Below the pieces are notes generated by a model, which was not told the DNA's origin, searched no databases, and saw only the letters and a program-made list of their open reading frames with translations. A DNA stretch of 64,000 bases from Sialis fuliginosa. Taxonomy: Eukaryota; Arthropoda; Insecta; Megaloptera; Sialidae. The stretch spans positions 14,789,001 to 14,853,000 of the forward strand of contig OY540813.1 of assembly GCA_961205875.1 (NCBI GenBank), given 5' to 3'. Within the stretch, counting starts at the first letter, position 1. Every line of letters starts with the position of its first letter. The position numbers and the translations under genes were made by a program. This document shows, piece by piece, positions 22,210 through 35,620 of the stretch.

Positions 22210-25200
22210 AGTTACAGTCGAAATGGCAAAATGTCAAATGATTATTATAACTGATTTTGTTTTGTCGTATATTGTCTTTGTTATAAGACACGATTCATAC
22301 AAAATCGATTATACTAATTCAAATGCAGTTGTTAGAACGCAGAAATGTATGATGTTCTGTTTTGATTGGTACCATTTTCTGTTAAGAAAACTTAGGTTTA
22401 ATTAAAACAGGGCAACTTTTAATGTGTTAAATATGCACACACAAAGAAAAGTAGCTAACTTGAATTATGAAATTTAGTTTAGCTTTTATAGTCATTATTT
22501 ATAACTTTGTTAATGTATCTAAGCTATATAAAAATCTTATTTTAATAATTATAGCTGAATAATTATTTAAAAATAAGATATACGTATACCTGTAAAATTA
22601 AATATTTATGAATATCATATTTTTTGAAAAACTAATTTAAAAAAATATCAATATTGCTCAATTTGAAAAAAAAATTTTAAATGGTAGGTACCAATTGAAA
22701 CTTTTACTGAATTGATAGAAAATAAATCTCATTCACAACTAAATGGATGAGCACAACATAGATGGACAATTTGTATCATCCTTTAATTGAAACGTACTTA
22801 GAGCACAATGATGTAATGGTATTGTACTGAATTGACTCTACTTATTAAATATATTTGATAGACAATGCGTGTAATGTGTTTTTCGGTAAGAAGAAATGAG
22901 AAGTTTGCATTTTCCATGTAATAGCAAACTGAAATTTAAATATCATCTATTCATTCATTAAATTCATTGTATAGAATAATAATGTTTAGAATAGATATTT
23001 ATATACCGATATATTATTGATATAATAATTTATGAGTCATTGCACCTTTCATGGCATTAAATTATACGTCGTACTGTCGCATGTCATTTAACGTTAAAAA
23101 TGAAAAACAATGTAGCCAAGTATTTATTGAACTGCATTTTGTATTTATCTACTTTTATACATTTACAGAAAAAAGAACTCAAATGTACTTTTACTGACAT
23201 TTTTACAATATTTATATTTGAGTGGACCAGACATTATTTTAATACCACATCAATACGTTTGTTTAATTATATTTCTGCAGTGTTTTACAATGTAAGAGGT
23301 GTAAATTGACAAACAATTTCATATATCGAAATATTGATGTGTTTTATATACGAATATAAAGTATTTAATTAATAGTGCCATCTATCTACAAGAAGGCAGC
23401 TTTTGTTTAATTTAATAGCAGTGTATTTAAAACGTCAAATAATTTTCTTGGCTGGTCTTAGGTATGGTAAATACAAAAAATATTAAGATATTAAATTTAT
23501 CGTTTCTTGTTTTGAAATGTGAAATTTATTAATTCTACGTATACAAGTCCAGCCTCGGTTGAATGATATACATAATTAAATATTCTGTATAGAGATGTTG
23601 ATTGAATCATATAAATACTCAGATTTTATTATAAAAGTCAATATTGACATGATAAAACCGTAAATATGTTAATTGTTATGTAAACAAAGTGGTGTAATAA
23701 TAATACATATATGAAAATTCAAGAAAGTACTTATTTAAGATATGTGATTTTACCATAGATAAGGTGTGTAAACAAATATTCAATCATATAAAAAATTATG
23801 TGTACCTATATTATGAGTATTATCAAAAATACATAAATAAAAATATAGGTTACTAATTCCAGATCTACAAATGATAGAACGTTTGTTTACGTAACTAATC
23901 TATAAACTTTAAGCAGTGTTAAAGAGAAATTATTTAATAGATATTAGGTCAGATATTCATATTTATTTTGTTATTATTTTCAGAATTTTGTGTTTATTGT
24001 CATGTGCATAGAATAAATGTTATATATTTATACTAAATAAGTCTTATGTAAGTATGACCACTATTGCTTAAATATATGTAAATTACAAAATTAATTAAAT
24101 ATACATTATATTACTAATTAGCAAAGTATCTCAATAACAAAACATGAAATATGTTGTTCTATATTTACACTGTTTCCATTAATGTGTACATAAAGCTCAA
24201 GCAAAAAAGGAACCATTATTAGAAACAGAGTACGTAATTGAACAATATTGTCTCAAATAAATTATTATATAAACTATAGCTTTAGTTAATTTCTGTATAT
24301 ATTTTATCACTTTTTCTTGTTTATGCTTGATCTCATATAAATGCCAAATATCATTAATTGCTCGATACTATTTTGAAATATTAATTTGATAAAATGAAAA
24401 AACAAAATTCACTTCAGAATTAGTAATATTTAATAAAAAGTAGATGAGTAATACATATTAGAGAAAAGTATAAACATACACAAATACATTGGATAAATTA
24501 TGAGAAATGTGTTCAAAATTTTAAAACATTTACACAAGGTAAACATTAATGACAAATGTAAAATTTAGTGTTGTATTTTCTACTATTATATTTACTAAAT
24601 ACTATTTAAATACGTAATGCTATAGTATTTATAATAATTTTGTACAAAACTCATTTTAATGGGCAGAAAAACGATTCTAAATTGGTTGAATTGCTCTAAT
24701 TTAATGTGTGATATTTTAAAAATTATCTTAAAACTTGTATTTTACTGTACAATTTTTAATTAAAATATGTTAATTTTTCTTTAGATTGCAGTTAGTACTG
24801 GCTTCGCAGAACACTGCCGATTTGCTCTAAATGTCTTCATGAACATTGTTAACCTGTATGTACATGAACTGTATACAAAATAATGTTCTTTTCGATTGGT
24901 GTTAAGTTACGTATTTGTAATTCAGAAATAAATGTCATATTATGTATTATTATCTGTAAAATTTATTTTTTCTCTACAGTTTCTTTTAAGTGATATGATG
25001 AACCACTGAACCGATATTATTGAAACTTGGTCGGATGGTTGGGTCTGGCTTGAGGACACTCCCATTTCAAAATCGTGTGTAAGGGGGAAGGGTGACATCC
25101 AAAAATATTTATTTTTACAAAATATCTCAAGAACAAGACACGTTGCATAAAAATTTTATAGAATATTTTTTGTAGAGCATTAAATTTTCTATATGGGTCT

Positions 25201-26160
25201 ACATTTGTTGTAAAATATTCTCTTACAAAGATTTATCTCAATTTATTTTAAAAAATCGTGTTTTGTTTTTCTAAATTGATATTTGCTTGAACATATTAAA
25301 TGTCATTTTGACGTTTGCATAACTTTAGATTTAGATTGAAATTGTCAAAAAATTAAAAATATACGAAAAAATAATTTCGAACTAATATTTTTTAGTAGTA
25401 TTGTATAAAAATTAAATGATTAACCAATTCCAGGCAATTTATCTAAACACTCGGTTTTTTTTTAAATTGTTCAATAATTAACTACCTCTGGTGAATTTAG
25501 CACGAGAAAGCACTGTGCATTTACTTGGCAGATGATTTTTATGTTTAATCTAAAATTGTTAGTTAACATGTTTTTTTGGCGTTCTTTTCTTATGCAGTGT
25601 TTACACCAAAGAAAACAAAACAGCAACACGGTGTTTGAAAACACGTCGTATTTAAAAATGCATAGGCTTTATTGCACTTTTGTCAAAAAGACACGATGTT
25701 GCTGTATTGTTTTTTCGGTCTGAACACGGCATTAGTAATACAGCCAAAGTACTTCATATCTTAAATGTCTTGAGCGTTAATTTATTAATTTCTTTTTTTA
25801 AATTATTTATTAATTTTGGGTGTTTTTTTTACTATATTATTTTTATTTTACTGATTTTTTTTATTTTGAATTCTTATATCTACATATAACGGGGACACAA
25901 ATTTAAATATTTTTTGCCACTGTAACTGTTAGGGCAGGAAATAAGAAAAAAAGTAACAAACAGTACGGCAAGGACTCAAAGGATGAGGTTTGTAGCTCAC
26001 ACATTAGGTTTTTTTTAAGGATATGTAATATAATAAATCTAAAATTAACTTTTTATTTTATTTTTTTGTAAACAGCAACAGATGACATTTTTAATGTAAA
26101 TAACATTAAAGTTTCTAAAACAACATAAAACACATAAATTAATTCATTTTAATTCTTTTG
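22210..26160. other. Otopetrin 3' flank and A+T-rich spacer
   Basis: No recognised gene. The first kilobases probably hold the otopetrin 3' untranslated region. The stretch contains one MITE (25593-25731) and an exon-like, more G+C-rich island at 24785-24885 reported under findings. Open frames elsewhere are short, low in complexity and without recognisable motifs. Confidence 0.5.
25593..25731. mobile_element. 139-base MITE with TTA target duplication, copy 1
   Basis: It is almost entirely palindromic. The outer 40 or so bases of each end are inverted copies (tgcagtgtttacacc on the left, tctgaacacggca on the right), leaving a small loop. TTA lies on both sides. Length, ends and duplication are identical in type to the copy at 38111-38249. 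TTA duplications suggest PIF/Harbinger parentage. Confidence 0.8.
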
Positions 26161-26165
26161 TTGAC

Positions 26166-28450
26166 TAAAATCAGGCATTTTCATCTTTAGCTGTCCACTC
26201 ATAGTATTTGTTTCTTCTGATGTAGGATCGAGTATTTTCCAATCATAAAATTTATAATCAATTTTCCAATCAGGTGATCGCTAATAAAAAAATAAAATTA
26301 ATTTTACAATGCTTATAACAAAACAGTTACAAATGAATTATACGTTTGTATTAATATTTATGATTTTAGAATATAGAAATCTTTGTTTAAATTTATCTAA
26401 TATATAAAATCAGGTTGTCTTATACTTTGATCTAGCAAACTAACTGGAATTTTAATTTTAGGAATATGCGAAAATCAACGTACAATTAAAATATAAAAAT
26501 ATGTCAAGCTATTTTAGTGCTCCATACAACATTGGTAAGTCTGTATGTAGGGTGGAATAACTTATTTTATCTTCCTTCACATTCAAGGCAAACTCACAGA
26601 GTAGTGAAAAACATTGAATGCAAAGGTACAACAATCGAACACTTCAAATATATAGTGACACTGAAAAAGACACATGAACATGTCCATAAACTACGTTGCA
26701 CAAATTTTTTGTATCCTCATATACCCAATACATTTATGCAACTGTTATTTATACTGAACTGATTGGATCAGCACGGTTCACGGTATGAAACATCTACTGT
26801 AACCATACTGTTAATGCCTACATATAAGCGTATTTAAAAAAAATGTATACTTACTTCAAATATTAAATCGTGACCTTTTTGAACCCATACTCTAAAAATA
26901 GTACTCTCATTGTCATTTCCAAACGAACAGATCATTTTATCGAAACGTTTGAACATTCCTATAAAAAAAATATTCATATGTAATATTTTTAACAAAAGCA
27001 TTTGTACACATTTAATTATGTTAAATCGATGTAAGGCTATTTTAGTGCTCCATACAACATTATTAAGTCTGTATGTAGTGTGGAATAACCTCTTTTTCTT
27101 CCTTCACCATCAAAACAGTTTCACAGTACGAGTGAAAAGTTTTAACAGCAAAGGTTTAATCAATATGGCAAAATTTTATAAAACGTACTCAAATTACTAA
27201 AATTAGTATTTTTACAGAAACTTTACATTTCAAACTTATGATTTTTATAAATCTTTATAATTAGCAAAAATTGAAAAAAAAGCATTCTATAGGAGTATTA
27301 AAACAGTTAACATGTTGAATTATAATTTTAAATAACTGAATGTGGAATAATATTTCAATATTGAAAGTAACAACATACCAGTAATTAAATTACAGCTCAT
27401 GAACACTTTTTGCAATTCAAAGATCAAATTTCTCCCAGAAGTACGGAATTGATTTAGTTTCTAATAAATGTGTTTGAAATCATCCATAACAAATTTTTCT
27501 TTTGCTTCAGCTTCTGGTTCTTTCTCTTCTTTCGGTTTCTCTTCTATAACTGCTGGTTTTTTTTGCGCTGTTGATTCGGACTTCTTTCTTTCACGTTTGC
27601 CTATTTAATATCAACATTAAATTAAAATTGAAATAAAAACACATGTATCTATACAAATGAGCATATATTTCATCAGTTGAATTACAATGAAATCACAACG
27701 ATTCATTAGAGATGTCAGAAATTATTTACCATCATTTGAAAGTTATTATAAATATTTAATATTTAAAAAGGGGTTACCAAAATATTTTTTTGGCCAATTA
27801 TATTTACAAAACAACTTATTAATTAGGAAAATTTTATACCATAATAACATACCAGTAGTTAAATTACAGTCCATGAACACCTTTTGCAATTCATCATTGT
27901 ATTTATATTTGGAAAACAAAATTTTTCCCAGAAGTACGGAATTGATTTAGTTTCTGATTCAATAGAATAAACACGTTTGAAATCATGGTTCTTTCTCTCC
28001 TTTTATGATTTCTTCTCTTGTACAACTACTGTTTTTTTTTGCTCTGTTGATTCATACTCTTTTCTTTCAAGTTTGCCTATTTAATATTCATTAAATTAAA
28101 ATTAAGAAAATAAAAACATGCATATATATAAATGAACATATTATATTTCATCAGTTAAATTAAAATTAAATCACAACGATTCATTAGAGATGTCAGAAAT
28201 TATTTACCATCATTTGAAAGTTATTAAATATTTAAAGAGGTAACCAAAATATATATTTTTGTTCAATTATATTCACAAGAATTTAAATGATACAATTTAG
28301 GAAAATATAATTAATGGACAGCCCAATTTCAAAATTACCAAAAATTTGAAGTTCACGTGGTAAAATAAATATTTTACTTACTTCGAATATTAAACCGCAG
28401 CCTTCCAAACCCTGATACTGGAAATAGTACCAGAAACAGTCATTGGTATT
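26166..28450 (-). pseudogene. Decayed duplicates of the 3' half of eEF1-gamma
   Basis: In minus-strand order, past the end of the intact gene, lie: a copy of exon 6 (about 28450-28380); exon 5 plus linker (about 28076-27850); a second exon 5 copy (about 27602-27380); another exon 6 copy (about 26957-26866); and a last-exon copy (about 26282-26166). They are recognisable by words such as cccagaagtacggaattgat and gaatttttctttt-type linker sequence. All carry deletions or frameshifts: the 27.4 kb copy lacks about 40 bases in the middle of the exon, and the last-exon copy lacks the conserved terminal codons. Intron sequence was copied too (26.5 kb matches 29.35 kb; 27.03 kb matches 30.84 kb), so these are DNA duplications, not retrocopies. 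Confidence 0.85.
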
Positions 28451-28821
28451 CTGTAGGAAAACTTAAATCAAAACAAAATTATTTAATTAAACTTATATAA
28501 TACTTAGGCTACAGCCACACGTACTACTTGATTTACCGCATATTAGAAATTCAATCAATAATACTGAATTGTACTACTGATCGAGTTCTAACTTGATCAG
28601 CAATTATATGTTCACATCATTTTGAATAAGTATGTACTAGTAAATTAACATAAATGTGGAAGGGTAATAATATAATAAATCTAAATATTAACTTTGTTTT
28701 GTTTTTTATTATTTTTTATAAACAGAAACAGATGACATTGTTCATGTAAATATATAATACCAACATGAAAGTTTCTAAAACAATATAAAACACATAAATA
28801 TCACCAGTTCATCTTAATTCT

Positions 28822-31800
28822 TTATTTGAATATCTTTCCTTGATTGAATTCGCGGCCGTTTTTATCTTTAGCCGTCCACGCAAAGTATTCATTCACTAAT
28901 TTTTTTGTTTCTTCCGATGCAGGATCGAGTTTTTTCCAATCGTAAGATTCATAATCAATTTGCCAATCAGGTGATTGCTAATAAAAAAAAAAATTAACTT
29001 TGTAATACTTATAACAAAACAGGTACAAATTAACTGTATGCTTGTACAAATATTTACGATTTAAGAATATAAAAATCTTTATTTAAGGGGCTTGGGTGGG
29101 GGGTGGGGTATACTACTTTGTAAAAAAAATTATTGGTTTAACTTTAAACGATCCCTGAACTACTCAAGAATGATGTACAAAAGATATTATGTAGGGGGCA
29201 TATTTTTTTAATAATGCTACACAACTAGTTCAATAAATAGTCATCATTTTATATAACACTGATTAATTTTATAACTATGTATACCTACCATTTATAAAAT
29301 TAGCATTACTATTTTAGTAAAATTTAATCCGCTTAAAATATAAAAATATGTCAAGCTATTTTAGTGCTCCATACATTATTGATAAGTCTGTATGTAGGGT
29401 GGAATAACTTCTTTTATCTTCCTTCACATTCAAGGCGAATTCACAGAGTAGTGAAAAACATTGAATGCAAAGGTACAAATAAATACAGTGAAACTTTGAT
29501 ATAATGCTCCCATTTATAGCGCTATTCTATGTAAAACGCGCTTTTTCCATGGTCCCGACTGCGACACGTAAATAAATATTCCCATTTTGAACGCTCATAG
29601 ATCCCGTTTATAATACGCAAAAGTTTGTTGAATACCTTTTGTGTTGACAACGAAAACCTTTGATCAAAATTCTTTAAATCAACTTAACATTTTTTGTTCA
29701 CGTGTTGACCATTCCAAACTCTTTAGTGGATAAAATTGTGATTTTACAAAAATGTGATAAAAATAAAGTGTTGAAACAAAAAGATTAAGACTCTCGGAAT
29801 TCCGAGTTCAATTTCTCTGTTCAATTCTCAAAAATCATCAAGAAAAATGCTTCATAAAATTACATAACGTATGTAATTTCTTCTTTTATATTATAATAAA
29901 ATTATAATTCTACAATTAATCATATTTTTTAAATTTATTTCCTGCCTATTGTGTTATCCCGTTTATAACGCGCTTTTGATCTGATCCACTCAAGAGCGTT
30001 ATAACGAAGTTTCACTGTACTTACAAAAATACGTGCCTGTCCATAAACTATGCTATATTTTTTTTTACCCCCTCACTCCCCATCATTTTTTGTCAAAACT
30101 TGTGAACCCTCTTTTCTAATATTAAGTCACTAATTATTTTTTTATTTAAAACACGTCAGAGAGAAATGTAATGTGACATCTAGTGTGTTTGGCCGAAGTA
30201 TTTTTTTTCTTTCACAAACTGAAAATTCCAATGAAATTGAATGACCCTTTTTTACTCTTCACTTCCCAAAAATATAAATATATAGTCGAGTCTCTTCTTA
30301 TGTGATATTTTATCCAAATTCGAAGGAGATACAAATGAAATCGGTCAATTTGAGAAATTTAAATATATAAATGTTTGCCTAATTTTGGCCAAAGCCGATT
30401 ATTCAGCCAAAGGTACAATTTTGGCTAAAGCTGAATCTGATTATCTTCCCCCTCCATCACTGTCATGTTAACATATTTAATGGTAAGAATGTTATGGAGC
30501 TCCATATCCAAAACCGTCGGATATATGTCATATCCCTAACAAACCTAGTTAATGGACAGACCCAAATAAAAAAATATATATTTAACAATTCTCTTTGTGC
30601 CAATATATCCAAGTAAATATCATATTTAATAAAGTGTTGTACTTACTTCAAATATTAAATCGTGGCCTTTCCAAACCCAGACACCGGAAATAGTACTATC
30701 ATTGTCTTTTCCAAACAGACAGACTGATGAAAAAGCTACTTTACGCATTTTATCTAAACGTTGGAACATGCCTATACAAAAAATATTCATATGTAATATT
30801 TTTAACAAAAGCATTTGTACACATATTTAATTATGTTAAATCGATGTAAGGCTATTTTAGTGCTCCATACAACATTATTAAGTCTGTATGTAGTGTGGAA
30901 TAACCTCTTTTTCTTCCTTCACCATCAAAACAGTTTCACAGTACAAGTGAAAAGTTTTAACAGCAAAGGATAATAAATACAAAATACAAGTTAACTGCCA
31001 GACATATAGCACTTATAAAAGTTCTATAAATATGGACTCAAATTATTAAAATTAGTATTTTTATGGAAAATTAACATTTATAACTTATGAAAAAGTTGAA
31101 AAAATAATATAATATAAATATTGGCTGAAATGAATAAGTATTGCATAGCCACCTAACAGTTAACATGTTAAATTATGATTCTAAATTACTGAATGTGAAA
31201 TAATATTTCAATATTGAAAGTAACAACATACCAGTAATTAAATTACAGCTCATGAACACTTTTTGCAATTCGTCATTATATTTATATTCGGAAAACCAAA
31301 TAGAATAATTTTCAGGATCAAATTTCTCCCAGAAGTACGGAATTGATTTAGTTTCTGATTCATTAGAATAAACGCGTTTGAAATCATCCATAACGAATTT
31401 TTCTTTTGCATCAGCTTCTGGTTCTTTCTCTTCTTTTGGTTTCTCTTCTACAACTGCTGGTTTTTTTTGCTCTGTTGATTCGGATTCTTTTCTTTCATGT
31501 TTGCCTATTTAATATTAACATTAAATTAAAATTAAAATAAAAACACATGTATCTATATAAATGAACATATATTTCATCAGTTGAATTAAAATGAAATCAC
31601 AATGATTCATTAGAGATGTCAGAAATTATTTACCATCATTTGAGAGTTATTATAAATATTTAATATTTAAAAAGGGGTTACCAAAATGTTTTTTTTGGCC
31701 AATTATATTTACAAAAATAAGTTAATTTTTTCTAATTTTTTTTAATTTTGGAAACTCCTGCTTAAAATAGTTATTTGTCTTAAATGTGATACAACTTATT

Positions 31801-34800
31801 AATTAGGAAAATTTAACAATTTTATACCATAGTCACACAAACTTAAGCCTAGCTCATACGACGATAGATTTGCTGCTATTTTGCTTGCTATATTTCAATG
31901 CTAGTTTCCAAGTGTGTTGCAGCGCTGGATTGTTGTTATGGTTTCAATGCGTGTTGGCTTCATACGATACTTGAATTTGTAGATTGTTTTGATGCGTGCG
32001 AAGTGACAGTTCTAATATCAACATAATATTGTAGTGGATATGGTTTATGAAAATAAGAAAAATCCTTTGGGTGAACAATACATAATGTTAATTTATTTCA
32101 AAAGTTAAACTCAATGAGCTAAGTCTGAAATTTCACTACAATTCAGTTTTCTCACATTTATTTTTTATATGCAGGATCGATCTTATGAGGTATGTTTAAT
32201 AAAACTCACATATGAATATTTGTAAAATGGACATAATTATTTCATATGATCTGTACGAACATAAACTGTCACAAAAGTATACGCTATGATGCCATGTTTG
32301 TTAATGATGTTTATGCTCACGTGACAATATACTATTTTCTTATTTGTTCTTGCTCAAATCTAGCAGCAAATCTAGCACGAAAAATAGGACATGAACTATC
32401 ACAGATTTCTAGCAAACGTCCACGCAATGAAGCTAGCAGTGACGTTATTTTCCATCACAGCATCCCGCAAGCAAACTAACAGCAAATCTATCGTCTTGTG
32501 AGCTAGGCTTTACACCTAACAAACAAATAAACAAGAACAATCCTACAAAAAATGACTAGCAACATAAATATTGATAATTATCAAGAACCATTTAAATAAT
32601 AATTGTGCGTCTCAATTTAGGAACCCACTATTATATGAATGTGACATTTTGTTCAAACTTTTAATATTTTTTGCTGTCACTTTTCACATGAAATGTAAAA
32701 ATAACCCCCAAAAAGTTACATTCACATAATACGTAACCCTACAAAAAGTATTAAATGTAGGATTGATTATAGAACAATCACATTTTGCTCAATTACTATA
32801 AACAGTTTATAAAAAATAGCTCAAAATAATAAAATATTAAATATAACTACTTATTTAACTTGCCCTGGAATTCAGCATACTTAGCGGGATTCCACTGTTC
32901 TTCTTTTTCACAAATCTTGAATTCACCGATAACAGCTTTAACTTCTGGTTGGTTAATGATCGTAGTGAACCAACGATTGACATTAGGGAAGCCTTTGCGA
33001 TGAGAGTTGTCAAACACGTGTTTGTACAAAGGAAGGAGAGTGCAAACGTTGACAACATCTGCTAGTGAAATACGTTCACCGACCAAGTAAGTACGGGTGT
33101 TTAGGTGATTGTTCAAAAACCCAATAGCCTTTTTAATGTCTTTTTGTGCTCTTTTGTTTTTCTGTAACAAAAATAATCATCAGTATTGTTAATTTTTTTA
33201 CAATGGAAAATTTATTAACCCTTTGCACTCGGAAATTTTTTTTGATATACCTACCAGCAACTCGGAGCAAATTTTTCAAAAAAGTGTAACTTTATAGGAA
33301 TTAATAAATAAAAGAATAATCTTTTAGTTTTTATGAAAAAAATTATTTAGTGTCACCGATACGGCGACATCTGAGTGCAAAAGGTTAATGTTATAATTAT
33401 GACTAAGAAAAAAACTAGATGTTTCATAATTTCTAATGCCACAAATAAGTTCTCTGAATTTGTTTTCAAATTTGTTACAAAAATTTAAAAATTCAAAATG
33501 GCAATTTTGTAATGCATGAGAAACCTAGTTTGCAGGGCTGTAGAGTCGGTACAAAAACCTACGACTTCTATATTTCTACTGTCCGACTCCAACTCGGACT
33601 CCTACTCTTACTGTACTTCAAAATATATTCTCTTTTAAAATAAATAATAATAACAATAAGTGTGTAAAAACCATTGTTTAATTAACGGATTTGGAGTCAG
33701 TACCTCTCTATCGACTAACTCTAACTCCACAACCCTGCTAGTTTGTATTTGTTTGTGAGGTCATACTTTCCTATCCTATCCTTTATAAGAAAATCAAGTA
33801 CTTATTAATTATCCTCCCGCAAGCATGAACATAGACTATAAGTATATATACACACCAATATTAATATAACTGTATTTGATTAAGGCAATCGCTGCAGGCA
33901 CAATCTTCAGGGGTGAAGCTGGAGGTTAATTTAGTTTAAAACGGGGACTAAATCTCTGCCGCAACAAACTGTTTTTAAATACTATATACTTTACTCTCAT
34001 TGGTGTATATATATAAACTTATAGTCCATGTTCATAATTATAGGAACATAATTAAACCTAGTCATTACAATATGTAACAAATCAGCAACATAGCTCCATT
34101 AAAAACCCTAGGGAGTAGTCTACAATTGGCATTAATCGCAAACTCTTTATATTTAAAAGTAAATTATGCAACTGATTTTTATATCTAACAAAAAATAACT
34201 TGTTTTTACACGATATTTTTTGTGGAATGTTTTATTTCAAAAATATGACTAAAACAACTGAAATACAATAATCAGTATAATGAAATAATTTTCTCTATCT
34301 CTCTGAGTTACAACATACTTGATATTCAAGTAGTAGCCTTTGAGAGAGACCTTTTCAATTTGAATTAATTTACTAGTATCTAAATTATGAATAGTTACCT
34401 GTCCATCAAAACTCATAATTCCTAGTACTGGAAAAACCCACGTACATGTGGGTGGAAGAATTTCAGCATCTGCAAAACCAAGCCATTGTAAAATTTCAGC
34501 CTTTTGCAATTCACATTTTCCCATCAATTTCTCATGTCCAATATAATAAGCAATAGCATTGCCATCTGTTAAACAGTGGCCCTCAGATGATTCGAATGCA
34601 GGGACCTAAAATATATTTTATTTTACATTGATGAAAGAAAGTATAAATAATAATACTCACATTTCCAGAAGGAAACTTCTTCAAAAATTCCTTAGTGTTA
34701 TTTGTTTCTCCAAAGACGAAATCTTTAGCAACTTTAACGTCGGCTTTTGCATATTGGGCCGCTATAAGGGCCTTGTATGCCCGAAAGTTGTCCGGATAAG

Positions 34801-34944
34801 TGTATAAAGTCTGTGCAAATATTCATTGAATTAGATTTATAATAAATAAATAAATCCTTTTTCATTACAAAATTTGTTCAATAATATTATGATGAAATCA
34901 GATAAATAAGATTTTACGCAAGCAACACTCACCCCAGACACCAT
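28822..34944 (-). CDS. eEF1gamma: Elongation factor 1-gamma (eEF1-gamma)
   Basis: Structural subunit of the eEF1B complex, which recharges eEF1A with GTP during translation in the cytoplasm. Minus-strand exons: 34944-34933 (MVSG), 34810-34661, 34605-34399, 33161 to about 32860, about 31491 (or 31504) to 31232, 30771-30647 and 28977-28822. The N-terminal glutathione-transferase-like domain reads [20 protein letters not shown], then [15 protein letters not shown] Lys/Glu linker follows, then the conserved EF1G domain ([37 protein letters not shown]) and the family-typical end FNQGKIFK. The model is about 403 residues, slightly shorter than fly or human (about 430), mainly in the linker. The junction between exons 4 and 5 is the one uncertain border: acceptor 31504 is out of phase with both possible donors, whereas an acceptor at 31492 restores phase. 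It is head to head with calcineurin B. Confidence 0.93.
29486..30017. mobile_element. pogo/Tigger-like MITE in the last eEF1-gamma intron
   Basis: Ends cagtgaaactttgatataat and gttataacgaagtttcactg are inverted copies, with TA on both sides (29484-29485, 30018-30019). The 532-base body has no transposase frame. The flanking intron sequence is duplicated at 26.5-26.7 kb without the insertion, so this element landed after the eEF1-gamma duplication, or the other copy lost it. Confidence 0.78.
31846..32509. mobile_element. TIR element with TTA target duplication in eEF1-gamma intron 4
   Basis: Left end agcctagctcatacgacgat and right end atcgtcttgtgagctaggct are inverted copies that extend inward through agatttgctg. 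TTA flanks both sides (31843-31845, 32510-32512). The 664-base body has extra subterminal copies of the tagcaaatct word but no transposase. TTA duplications suggest a PIF/Harbinger relative. Confidence 0.78.
33533..33737. mobile_element. hAT-type MITE with perfect 8-base duplication
   Basis: Starts cagggctgtagagtcgg and ends ccacaaccctg, with perfect 8-base direct duplications ctagtttg at 33525-33532 and 33738-33745. At 205 bases it is non-coding. The CAGGGCTGTGGAGTCGG-like terminus is widespread among arthropod hAT elements. It lies in the eEF1-gamma intron between exons 3 and 4. A related fragment (gactccaactcc) occurs near 7.33 kb. Confidence 0.85.
33811..34045. mobile_element. TIR MITE, GAACATAGACTATAA family, copy 1
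   Basis: Both ends carry atgaacat-gactataa in inverted orientation. The interior word gggactaaatctctgccgc and the following caacaaactgtttttaaat recur in the copy at 59405-59644. Exact ends are approximate. It sits in an eEF1-gamma intron. Confidence 0.65.
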
Positions 34945-35620
34945 GTTTGATGACGGAAATTAAGAGAACGTTTTTGAAGTGAACTAAATCCATCGTGCTT
35001 CCGCTTTCGAGGTCAAAAATAAAATTTGAGGTGTGCCATCTATCGAACTGTTAATAAATACGATCTGCGCAGCTCCTGCGCAGTCGAAAGATTTTAGTAA
35101 TATAAACAGAGGCGGATTATTATTTATAATTTTAGAATTACATCAAAAATTAAATTAAATTCATATATTATACAGTAAAATACAAATTTTAGTGCTTCAT
35201 ATAAATTTTAGATATTAATATCAATCGAAATCACTTTGTTTTGATTTTGATGTAATATTTAAAATTATACTAACATTTTTTTAAATCCAATACTGTTAAA
35301 AGTGCTGGGATGCGTTCTACTAAAATAAAATTTCAAAATTAACTCAAATCTTATTGAATACGTTTTATCTACTATTCATGCTTTTATTCTAAATATTAAT
35401 TAAGTGTTATACATTCTGAACTAATTTATTAAAGTATAATATGTGTAAAGGCAATATTTTTTACTTTCAACATAATATTTAACAATCGCTTATTTTAAAC
35501 TCCAATTGAAGTGATCCCTCAGATCACTGTAGTTAGATGTAGACTGGTTTTTGCAAGAATAATTTTGACATCTGAAATTTTAAATTATATTTCGAGTGTG
35601 TTCTTACATCTGCAGCAAAC
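34945..35620. promoter_or_regulatory. Divergent promoter interval, eEF1-gamma / calcineurin B
   Basis: The start codons of two divergently transcribed housekeeping genes are 676 bases apart. The interval must contain both 5' untranslated regions and core promoters. Apart from a small more G+C-rich patch near 35.06 kb (gatctgcgcagctcctgcgc), I see no defined element. Confidence 0.5.

Noticed and set aside
27481-28080. Possible functional second eEF1-gamma gene
   Set aside because: The copies lack the whole N-terminal half and carry deletions and frame breaks in every exon copy seen.
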